Below, piece after piece: positions 1-10,100 of a stretch of DNA of 64,000 nucleotides. The position numbers and the translations under genes were made by a program. The notes under the pieces were generated by a model, which did no database searches, was not told the origin of the DNA, and saw nothing but the letters and a program-made list of their open reading frames with translations. Origin of the DNA: Panagrolaimus kolymaensis (lineage: Eukaryota > Nematoda > Chromadorea > Rhabditida > Panagrolaimidae); contig JAJQJQ010000017.1 in assembly GCA_028622995.1 (NCBI GenBank), positions 3,100,001 through 3,164,000 of the forward strand. Direction: 5' to 3'. Every line of letters begins with the position of its first letter. The stretch's first letter is position 1.

Positions 1-253
1 GGTTTCGTTTGGACTTTCAAATACATCGTTTTTATCATCAGAAATTATTTTATCAACTTTGAATTGGTTAACCACATCTTTAACTTGATTTTTCATCTAA
101 AAACATTATAATATAATATGTTCGCGAAAAAAATAAATTCAATGGTCAAACCTGATCCGAATCTGACGAACTCATCATAAAAGTAATACCCGTAAACAAA
201 GTAAATACAACACCAGCAACAATACACAATTTAAAAAATTGACTTATTGTCAT
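1..253 (-). CDS. MANEA: Glycoprotein endo-alpha-1,2-mannosidase (GH99), 5' part, left copy
   Basis: Exon 1 is complement(152..253). It encodes 34 residues beginning MTISQFFKLCIVAG, a short hydrophobic type II signal anchor. Exon 2 starts at complement(96) and runs off the left edge. The family acts in the Golgi and trims glucosylated mannose from N-glycans. The visible part is identical to the right-hand copy at 3029-3653, whose exon 2 continues into the conserved start of the GH99 domain (residues PPDDIGSWFYPKLG). This left copy is probably the intact gene, because the duplication joint lies in the right copy, but its 3' part cannot be seen. It is transcribed away from the HP1 gene at 875. 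Confidence 0.75.
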
Positions 254-874
254 ATTTCAATGTTGGAAGCAGCAATAAAATTTTCGTAAAATTAAATGTT
301 GAGGCGAACCATTCACAGAAGAAGATACGGCCGGAGATGAAAGCGATAAAGAGTCCTAAAAGAAAGGTGTTAGATTATGCGGAAAGATAAAGGAAGTTTT
401 AACGAACGCTAATTGTAAAAGAAAAAAAAAGAAAGAAAATCAAACAGGCTTATAATATTTATTTTATTCAACGCTGCCACAAAAGGAAAGCAAAAAAGAA
501 AAAAGCAAGATTGCATCGAAAAAGGAAAGAAGTTATTAGTTATGGCTGGATTGTAACAGATGTCTATTTGTTAACAAACCAGTTAAAGCATCAATTTATT
601 TTATTTGTTATTATTTTTTTGTAAATGCATAAATATGCTTGCAGAAAATTAAATTATTATTATAAATTTTAACAGTAAAGCACAAAACTTTTTTCGTTAA
701 CTCTCATAAAAATTTGTTGAAAGTTCTTGAAACGAAATAAATAAATAACCGCATTTTTTGCATATTTTTTTTGTTACTCTTTCACACTATTTTTTTATAA
801 GATCGTCTTTTATCATTCGAATATATCAAACAGCATCCATTATTTTTTTTTATACAAAAGTTGATTTTGCCGTC
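254..874. promoter_or_regulatory. Divergent intergenic region between MANEA and HP1, left copy
   Basis: This gene-free stretch of 621 bp lies between the start codons of two divergent genes, so it probably holds both promoters. It is AT-rich with A- and T-runs. I see no credible ORF or RNA gene and no clear TATA element that I would commit to. Confidence 0.5.
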
Positions 875-1975
875 ATGTCTGAAAGTGAAAGTGTACCAGG
901 AGAAAATGAATACATCGTTGAAAGAATTCTCGAAGGCCGCGTTCTTAAAGGAGGAAGGGTTGAATTTTTGATTAAATGGAAAGGTACATTTTTTATTTTA
1001 AAATTGAATCTTTTTTTATAAGAACTATTTTAGGTTATGATGATCCTGCAGAAGATACTTGGGAGCCAGAAGAAAATTGCGTTAGTTTAATTTTTCTTGA
1101 TAATTACTCTTTTATTCATGTCTTATTTTAGGACTGTGCTGATCTTATTACTGCTTATATTGAAGCTCATGCTGAATTTAAAGAAGCTCGTGATAAGGTA
1201 ATTTCTTTTTCACTTATATATGCTATGATTTTTATTACATCTTTTTTTAATAGAAAAAGCCTTATGTCGAAAAGAAACCTCAAAAAGTTGTAAAGAAACC
1301 ATCTTCATTACTTGAAAAGAAGCCAACTCGGGCTCCCACCAAATCTGCTGAACCTGAAGAGAAAGGTGATAGAAAAAGACGTAATGCTTCCAAAGATATT
1401 TCAGCACCTAAGAGAAAGAAGTCTCCTTCTAAAAGTCGTCTTGTAATAAGTGATTCATCAGATTCTGAAGTTTGTCATTTGTCTTTTCTTACCTTACTCA
1501 TTTAGAATTTCAGCAAGATAAGCCTGCTTCTAAACCAACTGCTGTCAAACCTGCTCAATCTCCAGATCGAGAAGTTGTTGAACCATCTACCATTGAAAGA
1601 GCTCCTTCCAAACAATTTACTTCTGTTAAACAAATATCAAAGCTTAATTATATTGTTAAGGACGTGATTGGAATGTATAGTAAGTTTCACTCGATTTTTG
1701 AGTTATCAAATGAAGAACCAGTTTAACTTTTATTATATAATTTATAATTACTTTTTTCAGACGATGATGGCAAACATTTTGCCGTTGTAACAAAAGAAAA
1801 TGGCAAAGTTGTTCTGGCTGATCCAAAAGCTGTTGCTCTTCAAAATCTCGATGTATGTATTTAGTATTATATAAGTTTATCATTCATTTTTTAGGTTATC
1901 ATGGATTTTTTCTTGAGTCGTATCGAATATTCTCCTGATGATGAAATTTCTGATAAGCTAGATTCTAACAAATAA
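875..1975 (+). CDS. Heterochromatin protein 1 (chromo + chromoshadow), left copy
   Basis: Exons 875-983, 1034-1080, 1132-1197, 1254-1469, 1514-1679, 1761-1852 and 1895-1975 give 258 residues. The chromodomain is at about residues 11-62 (EYIVERILEGR, then FLIKWKGY and DTWEPEEN), with the aromatic residues that hold methylated H3K9. A basic Lys/Ser/Pro hinge follows at about 75-185, then a chromoshadow domain at about 188-250 used for dimerisation. The layout fits HP1 (hpl-1/hpl-2 type in worms), which packs silent chromatin in the nucleus. The ATG was chosen because it opens the exon encoding the chromodomain; upstream in-frame sequence has no ATG. A second, identical copy lies at 4275. The ZIP gene starts 151 bp downstream. 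Confidence 0.93.
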
Positions 1976-2126
1976 ATTATTAATTGCTGTCACTTACCTT
2001 TGTTTTACACACATTAATAAATCTAATACTTCTTTTTCTCTTTTCTCCTCTCTCTTTGAAATGCACGTCTTTTCGTGAAAATACTTTTGTAATTTTTCTC
2101 ATTTGATTCTTTTTTTAATTTTGAAG

Positions 2127-3034
2127 ATGGATCATTTCAACAATGTAACAGTTTCGCCCGAGCCTTTAAATCCTAGTACAGGTGCTTTAAAAGCTGTTTT
2201 AATTGTTGGATTATTCTTACTTACATTGCTTGCAAGCATGGTTAGTTTAATATCGTATTTCTGCCATTATCCCTTAATAGGCTTATTTTAGCTTGCATTT
2301 GTATTGAAAAATTATGCGATACATCGTCATACATCTAATAGTACAGCAATTTTTTCACTTATTTCGTGCTTTGGAGGCAAAATTCTTTTTATTTATTAAA
2401 GTGTTAAAGGTAATTTTTAGGAGGCGTCTTTCTTGGAACATGTTTACTCGATTTATTACCCGATAGTTTAGAATGCGTGGAAAAGGCTTTTAAATATTTA
2501 CAACGAGATGCACCCTTTCCTGTTGCACCATTTTTTATTGCCGTTGGATTTTTATTTGTTTTATTTATTGAACAAGTATATACAATAAGACACTTTCGAT
2601 TTTTCAACCAAAATGTTTTAGGCAATTGTTTATGCACGGGAAAGAAATTGGATTGGCGATTCAGAAGTGGATAGGTTATTGGGTGGTATGAAGGATAAAA
2701 CTTTAGAATGATATTTACTAAATGCATGGTTTTTTTAGAGCATCATGATCCATTACCTGAATCTCCTTCTGTCCCAGAACCTCCAACTCCAGGAAATGAA
2801 GATAATGATATTCATTTTGATCCAGAAGCTCATAGCTCGATGAGAGCTATTTTATTTGTTGCTGCTCTTTCGATGCACGCTGTTTTTGAAGGTACATATT
2901 ACATTAATTTTTTATAAATTAAAATAAAGTAAAATAAATTTTATTTGTTTCGAGGTCTGTCGCTTGGGCTTATCGATCAAGCTTCTGTTCTTCTACAGGT
3001 ATTTGCTGCCTTAGTTATTCATAAAAGTACTTGA
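2127..3034 (+). pseudogene. Truncated ZIP zinc transporter (5' fragment, left copy)
   Basis: The first five exons match the complete gene at 5527-6836. Exon 6 is cut at 3028 by the duplication joint. The frame then runs ACT TGA and stops at 3034, so the predicted product ends His-Lys-Ser-Thr. It keeps the first four membrane segments and the TM4 motif HAVFEG but loses the end of TM5 and all of TM6-8, so it is unlikely to transport. It has its own upstream acceptor (TTTGAAG just before the ATG) and could still be transcribed. Its 3' end overlaps the broken MANEA copy on the other strand. Confidence 0.85.
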
Positions 3035-3653
3035 ATATGGTCCAAGTTTAGGATAAAACCAAGAGCCAATATCATCTGGAGGAGTATGGTAACCAGTTGG
3101 ATAAACATGTTTGTCTTGTTTGTCCCAATTTGGAATGTATTCATGGTTCCAATGTTGATAGGAGTCATTATTGTAATTTGGACTATCATACCATGGATAA
3201 TAAAATACTTGAATTGATGGAGTTCGGCTGTTTTTAACTTCTTTTAATTGACGAAGAACTTCTGGTCGTACTGTAATTTCAGCAGTTGGTAACAATGTTG
3301 ACAATAAACTTGGAGCTGGATGAAAATGTTCCGATTGCAGGTATTGTTGTTGTTGTTGTTGCAATTCATTACCTTTTTGAGTTTCTGTATGTTGCAATTC
3401 GGTTTCGTTTGGACTTTCAAATACATCGTTTTTATCATCAGAAATTATTTTATCAACTTTGAATTGGTTAACCACATCTTTAACTTGATTTTTCATCTAA
3501 AAACATTATAATATAATATGTTCGCGAAAAAAATAAATTCAATGGTCAAACCTGATCCGAATCTGACGAACTCATCATAAAAGTAATACCCGTAAACAAA
3601 GTAAATACAACACCAGCAACAATACACAATTTAAAAAATTGACTTATTGTCAT
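3011..3653 (-). pseudogene. MANEA: Truncated MANEA (5' fragment, right copy)
   Basis: Exon 1, complement(3552..3653), encodes the 34-residue signal anchor. Exon 2, complement(3011..3496), encodes a Gln-rich stem (a run of Gln), then the opening of the GH99 catalytic domain: FYYPWYDSP, then HWNHEYIPNWD, then PPDDIGSWFYPKLGPYSS. The homology ends at the duplication joint (3029). The frame continues for a few residues of antisense ZIP sequence and stops at 3011-3013. The catalytic acids of GH99 lie further on and are missing, so this copy should be inactive. Known family: Golgi endo-alpha-mannosidase. Confidence 0.85.
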
Positions 3654-4274
3654 ATTTCAATGTTGGAAGCAGCAATAAAATTTTCGTAAAATTAAATGTT
3701 GAGGCGAACCATTCACAGAAGAAGATACGGCCGGAGATGAAAGCGATAAAGAGTCCTAAAAGAAAGGTGTTAGATTATGCGGAAAGATAAAGGAAGTTTT
3801 AACGAACGCTAATTGTAAAAGAAAAAAAAAGAAAGAAAATCAAACAGGCTTATAATATTTATTTTATTCAACGCTGCCACAAAAGGAAAGCAAAAAAGAA
3901 AAAAGCAAGATTGCATCGAAAAAGGAAAGAAGTTATTAGTTATGGCTGGATTGTAACAGATGTCTATTTGTTAACAAACCAGTTAAAGCATCAATTTATT
4001 TTATTTGTTATTATTTTTTTGTAAATGCATAAATATGCTTGCAGAAAATTAAATTATTATTATAAATTTTAACAGTAAAGCACAAAACTTTTTTCGTTAA
4101 CTCTCATAAAAATTTGTTGAAAGTTCTTGAAACGAAATAAATAAATAACCGCATTTTTTGCATATTTTTTTTGTTACTCTTTCACACTATTTTTTTATAA
4201 GATCGTCTTTTATCATTCGAATATATCAAACAGCATCCATTATTTTTTTTTATACAAAAGTTGATTTTGCCGTC
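3654..4274. promoter_or_regulatory. Divergent intergenic region, right copy
   Basis: This is the duplicate of 254-874. It would drive the truncated MANEA on the left and the second HP1 on the right. No gene was seen in it. Confidence 0.5.
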
Positions 4275-5375
4275 ATGTCTGAAAGTGAAAGTGTACCAGG
4301 AGAAAATGAATACATCGTTGAAAGAATTCTCGAAGGCCGCGTTCTTAAAGGAGGAAGGGTTGAATTTTTGATTAAATGGAAAGGTACATTTTTTATTTTA
4401 AAATTGAATCTTTTTTTATAAGAACTATTTTAGGTTATGATGATCCTGCAGAAGATACTTGGGAGCCAGAAGAAAATTGCGTTAGTTTAATTTTTCTTGA
4501 TAATTACTCTTTTATTCATGTCTTATTTTAGGACTGTGCTGATCTTATTACTGCTTATATTGAAGCTCATGCTGAATTTAAAGAAGCTCGTGATAAGGTA
4601 ATTTCTTTTTCACTTATATATGCTATGATTTTTATTACATCTTTTTTTAATAGAAAAAGCCTTATGTCGAAAAGAAACCTCAAAAAGTTGTAAAGAAACC
4701 ATCTTCATTACTTGAAAAGAAGCCAACTCGGGCTCCCACCAAATCTGCTGAACCTGAAGAGAAAGGTGATAGAAAAAGACGTAATGCTTCCAAAGATATT
4801 TCAGCACCTAAGAGAAAGAAGTCTCCTTCTAAAAGTCGTCTTGTAATAAGTGATTCATCAGATTCTGAAGTTTGTCATTTGTCTTTTCTTACCTTACTCA
4901 TTTAGAATTTCAGCAAGATAAGCCTGCTTCTAAACCAACTGCTGTCAAACCTGCTCAATCTCCAGATCGAGAAGTTGTTGAACCATCTACCATTGAAAGA
5001 GCTCCTTCCAAACAATTTACTTCTGTTAAACAAATATCAAAGCTTAATTATATTGTTAAGGACGTGATTGGAATGTATAGTAAGTTTCACTCGATTTTTG
5101 AGTTATCAAATGAAGAACCAGTTTAACTTTTATTATATAATTTATAATTACTTTTTTCAGACGATGATGGCAAACATTTTGCCGTTGTAACAAAAGAAAA
5201 TGGCAAAGTTGTTCTGGCTGATCCAAAAGCTGTTGCTCTTCAAAATCTCGATGTATGTATTTAGTATTATATAAGTTTATCATTCATTTTTTAGGTTATC
5301 ATGGATTTTTTCTTGAGTCGTATCGAATATTCTCCTGATGATGAAATTTCTGATAAGCTAGATTCTAACAAATAA
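4275..5375 (+). CDS. Heterochromatin protein 1, right copy
   Basis: Exons 4275-4383, 4434-4480, 4532-4597, 4654-4869, 4914-5079, 5161-5252 and 5295-5375 give 258 residues identical to the copy at 875-1975, including introns as far as compared. It has the same chromodomain, hinge and chromoshadow domain. It lies 3,400 bp downstream of its twin and 151 bp upstream of the complete ZIP gene. If both copies are real, the HP1 dose at this locus is doubled, since the whole upstream region is duplicated too. Confidence 0.93.
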
Positions 5376-5526
5376 ATTATTAATTGCTGTCACTTACCTT
5401 TGTTTTACACACATTAATAAATCTAATACTTCTTTTTCTCTTTTCTCCTCTCTCTTTGAAATGCACGTCTTTTCGTGAAAATACTTTTGTAATTTTTCTC
5501 ATTTGATTCTTTTTTTAATTTTGAAG

Positions 5527-6836
5527 ATGGATCATTTCAACAATGTAACAGTTTCGCCCGAGCCTTTAAATCCTAGTACAGGTGCTTTAAAAGCTGTTTT
5601 AATTGTTGGATTATTCTTACTTACATTGCTTGCAAGCATGGTTAGTTTAATATCGTATTTCTGCCATTATCCCTTAATAGGCTTATTTTAGCTTGCATTT
5701 GTATTGAAAAATTATGCGATACATCGTCATACATCTAATAGTACAGCAATTTTTTCACTTATTTCGTGCTTTGGAGGCAAAATTCTTTTTATTTATTAAA
5801 GTGTTAAAGGTAATTTTTAGGAGGCGTCTTTCTTGGAACATGTTTACTCGATTTATTACCCGATAGTTTAGAATGCGTGGAAAAGGCTTTTAAATATTTA
5901 CAACGAGATGCACCCTTTCCTGTTGCACCATTTTTTATTGCCGTTGGATTTTTATTTGTTTTATTTATTGAACAAGTATATACAATAAGACACTTTCGAT
6001 TTTTCAACCAAAATGTTTTAGGCAATTGTTTATGCACGGGAAAGAAATTGGATTGGCGATTCAGAAGTGGATAGGTTATTGGGTGGTATGAAGGATAAAA
6101 CTTTAGAATGATATTTACTAAATGCATGGTTTTTTTAGAGCATCATGATCCATTACCTGAATCTCCTTCTGTCCCAGAACCTCCAACTCCAGGAAATGAA
6201 GATAATGATATTCATTTTGATCCAGAAGCTCATAGCTCGATGAGAGCTATTTTATTTGTTGCTGCTCTTTCGATGCACGCTGTTTTTGAAGGTACATATT
6301 ACATTAATTTTTTATAAATTAAAATAAAGTAAAATAAATTTTATTTGTTTCGAGGTCTGTCGCTTGGGCTTATCGATCAAGCTTCTGTTCTTCTACAGGT
6401 ATTTGCTGCCTTAGTTATTCATAAAAGTGTTATTGGATTTTCCTTAGGCGTACGGTGAGTGTATAAAATTAATTTCTTTAGCAATGATTTGCCTCAAAAT
6501 GCCCAGACCCTTTTTAGGTTGGTTCAATCTCGTTTAAAAAATTTCACCGTAATCATTTGCTGTACAATATTTTCCGCCCAAGTTCTGATTGGTGGATTTT
6601 TCGGTCTTGGTATTATTCGATTTATGAATCAAAGCTCAAAAGGGACAACTCATCTTGTCTCTGGAATCCTTCAATCAATTGCATGTGGTACTTTTCTGTA
6701 TATAACATCATTTGAAATTCTTCCACATGAATTAAAACAAAGAGGACATCGACCACTTAAATTTTTATGCCTTCTTTTGGGATTTCTTGGTGTTGCGTTA
6801 TTTGTTTATCTCTTTCCCGATAGTGGTGATGACTGA
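5527..6836 (+). CDS. ZIP (SLC39A1-3 type) zinc transporter, complete
   Basis: Exons 5527-5640, 5692-5776, 5821-5975, 6022-6085, 6139-6291, 6355-6454 and 6518-6836 give 329 residues. Eight hydrophobic segments are visible, with a loop between TM3 and TM4 rich in Pro, Glu and His. Family marks are GGGVFLGTCLLDLLPD, the TM4 metal motif HAVFEGLSLGL and the TM5 motif HKSVIGFSLG. The family moves zinc (sometimes iron) into the cytosol. Intron 2 (5777-5820) begins with GC, not GT: reading through gives a stop, while the GC-AG splice restores the conserved Gly-Gly-Gly-Val. The ATG follows the acceptor TTTTGAAG directly, which suggests trans-splicing behind HP1. Confidence 0.93.
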
Positions 6837-7180
6837 AGCCATAATTGCCTTTCTTTTTACCTTCAACTTAATAATGTCCACATTCCACTTATGTAATTAT
6901 GCAGTTTCTAGTCTTTTTATTATACATTAAAGTAATATTTTTTTACCTGCATTTTTTTGTCGTTATTATTATAGCGGGTGCTTCCTTTCTTCGTGTTTAC
7001 GATTTACAATAAATGCAACGGTTTAACTTTAAAATAATATAACATTATTGTGTTTTTGGCACATAATCATACCTATTAAAATAAATTTTTGTTTTTCTTC
7101 GAAATAATTTATGTATATATCATTTTCGTTTTTGTAGGCAATGAATTTAAATATAAAACAGCTAACTTAATTGGAAAACG
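6837..7180 (+). promoter_or_regulatory. Intergenic region with a short upstream ORF before BLTP2
   Basis: This region holds the ZIP 3' UTR and the BLTP2 leader. A strong acceptor (TTTTTGTAG) ends at 7137 and is a likely trans-splice site. It is followed by a nine-codon upstream ORF, 7141-7170 (ATG to TAA). The main ATG at 7181 starts ten bases after that stop. If the leader is spliced at 7137, ribosomes meet the short ORF first, which could lower translation. Nothing else was seen. Confidence 0.45.
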
Positions 7181-10100
7181 ATGATATGGGTAATTTATTT
7201 ATTTCTTATTTTAATTCCAATTATATTCCTTTGTTGGCAATATCTTGGTTGGGTTTTATCGAAAATTCTTGCAAGACATTTTGGTTGGAAAAGTGTTAAA
7301 CTTACTGGAATTGGTTTATTTCGAATACAAAATGTTAAAATTATTATTTGTAATGGAATATCAGTTGAAATTCATGATCTTAGATTATCTTCAAGCTTTG
7401 TTAATCAAGAGCAAAGGTTTTTTTTAAATTTAAATTTTGTACCATGATAAAAAAATTTAATTAACAAAATTAATTTAGAAAGCCCATTATGTTTACAGCT
7501 GCCGATTTACGAGTTGAAAGTGAATTATCATTAATTCAAAATATAAAAAAACAAAATATAAATAAGCCAACAAATAATTTAAATCCAGAAAAGCAAGCCC
7601 GTTTAATGCAATGGATTCAATATGTTGGAGCTAAAGTTAATACGTCCAATATCGTTTTACTTGATGCCCTGCCTGGATGTCTCTTACATGTTACATTTGA
7701 TAATCTTTGTTTGGAAACTTATTTGGAACGTGAAGGACTTCAAATTGAACTTAAATGTAAATTAATACAAAGTAAATTATTTTTGCGAAAGAAAATTGAT
7801 GCTTTACTTTTGGATGTAAGCCTTGCGGGTTCTGCTTCGGTTGATATTACTGAAGGAACAGGAAAATTAAAGAAATTTTCTGTTAATCTTGGAAATCCAA
7901 GAATTATTATTTATGATGGTAAGACATAATTTTGTATACAGTCTTTCTTTACGATACTTGAGCACTTGTTAAATTTTTAGGTATAATTGATTATATAAAT
8001 AACCATACAATTCGTAAAATAAATCGTGAAGCTTCTTTGGAATCTCCCAAAGATCCTATGCTCATTAGACTTCTTCGAACAACACCAAATATTAATTTTA
8101 ATATTGATAAATTATCCATTCAATTTATTGCATCTTTTAACATTTCAACTTCTCGACGATTATCATTAAATTTACAAACGATGAAAGCTGCAGTAGATAA
8201 TTCACTTCAAACTGCATCCATTCAATTTACAGATTGTAAAATTACAGATAATTCCGCTGATTCACATTTTCGTTGTCAACAATTTATAGCAACAATATTT
8301 TCAAATATTTCTCCACCTGCCATTATTTTGCCTTCATCAACTTTTCAAGTTTCTATAAATATTTTTACTCCATTCATTGTATTATATCAACAAGATCTTT
8401 CATGGTGGATTAATTATTCAAGAGGACCACATTTATCAAAGCTATTTGAATCCGAATCATCATTTGAAGATGATTTTACTCATCAAAATATTTTAATTGA
8501 AGATGATTTTAAAAATATGGAAGGCGAAATGGATGTAGTAGACACAGCATCATCACCTCGAATTTTTATTGAATCTGAATTAACCGATTTTCAATGTCAA
8601 CTTAGAAATGCTGATGGTTCGGCAGTGGTTTTTGGAATTGATTTGGCTACATTATCAGCCGATCAAGCATTGAATGAAGTCGAATTTGGCGTTGAAAGCT
8701 TATTTGGCCATCATTCTGAAGGTGGAGTTATTAATGAAAGAGTTACATTAGATCCAACTAAACATGCTTGGGGAACAACAGTAGCTATTGGAGCTGGTCT
8801 CGCAAAGGTAAAGTTTCTAATATTTATTTTAATTCAATGTTATTATAGCTTATATTTTAGTTTACTCAATATCGTGGCAACAAACATTTATGCATTCAAC
8901 TTGATGAATGCCAATTTGAATGGGAAGAAGAAGTAATTACATTAATTGTTGATTTTATTCAATCATTTCGTAGTCAAAAAGATGATCTTCCACCAGAAGA
9001 TATTTTAACAAAGGCTCCAACACTTGTAAATAGTGATTCGTGGGAATCTGTGGATACTCTTTCAAGCCGAATTCAAATAAATGATTTTGTAATTCAAATA
9101 TCGGCAAAAAAATTGGATTGTTTTTTCACAGCAAAGCATGCCGCATTTTTAGCATTTTCAGTTGAAAATTGGAGAATTGAATCAAGCACTTCAGCGAATG
9201 TATTTTCAATGATGATAGAAGATATAAAATTAGTTCAAGGTGAACTTTCTTTGGAAATACCTTACATTCCATCAAATTGGTTTCAAATGACTTCTGAAAC
9301 TCATAAATCCTATTTAATTCAACCTTGTGGAGGATGTCAAAAAATTTCAATTCGCTTTGTAAATAATATTACTTCAAGAGAATTTATAACTCATTTTGAG
9401 AGCTCTGTTGAACTTGTATGGTCTCCTTTAGCATATATCGTTTTTTTCGAAGTTTATCGGTATGTGCACCCGTCGTCCGTACATGAATTGTACAAGTTTT
9501 AAAAATATTAATAATTAATATTTTTTTAGGAAAATTCGAGAAATATCCAAGACTTTATCATCCCCATATCCAAACAAACATTCAGATTATCGTTTGCTTC
9601 TTACCATATTTAGTGATCATCCAGTTGATTTTGGTTTTCGCTTACCTCATAATCATTTTATGCGATGGGTGGTACCATCAATTCATTTTGTTAAAGTTGA
9701 TGCAGTAATCGATATATCGGCTCCAACATTTTTGCTTGAAATGGATACTCATTTGATTTTAAACCTTGAATCTCCACGAATTCAAAGGCTTGCAGCTAAT
9801 TCACGAATGGATATGGGAAGGCAAGAATTTCGTGAACTCCAAAATCGTACAAATAAACTTTGGTGGTGGCACGCAGATTCGCTTCAAATTGTATTTCCAT
9901 TTGAATATAATTTCGCAGATGCTTATGAAGAAGTTATTAATTCGGTAAAATGGATTAAACTTGTACATGAGCACAAACCAAGGAAATTTACAGCTAATAG
10001 CCCTTTACCTTCAGATTTACGCGTGACTTTTAAGGTTTGCTTTACATTGGTTTTGTTTAGTAGCTTCCAATTGATTTTAGACTGCATCATTGCAAATGAA

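Larger units (their letters stand above)
1..3028. repeat. Left unit of a tandem duplication, period 3,400 bp
   Basis: Bases 1-3028 reappear at 3401-6428. All coding segments translate identically, and the intron and intergenic stretches I compared by eye also match. The unit continues beyond the left edge. Identity stops abruptly after ATAAAAGT at 3028: the left copy goes on into MANEA coding sequence (antisense) and the right copy goes on into the rest of the ZIP gene. Bases 3029-3400 occur once in the window. The unit carries the 5' end of MANEA, the whole HP1 gene and the first five and a half exons of the ZIP gene. Confidence 0.92.
3401..6428. repeat. Right unit of the tandem duplication
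   Basis: This is the copy of bases 1-3028. After 6428 the sequence continues with the rest of ZIP exon 6 (GTTATTGGATTTTCC), so this unit carries the complete ZIP gene, while its MANEA copy is the broken one. Confidence 0.92.
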
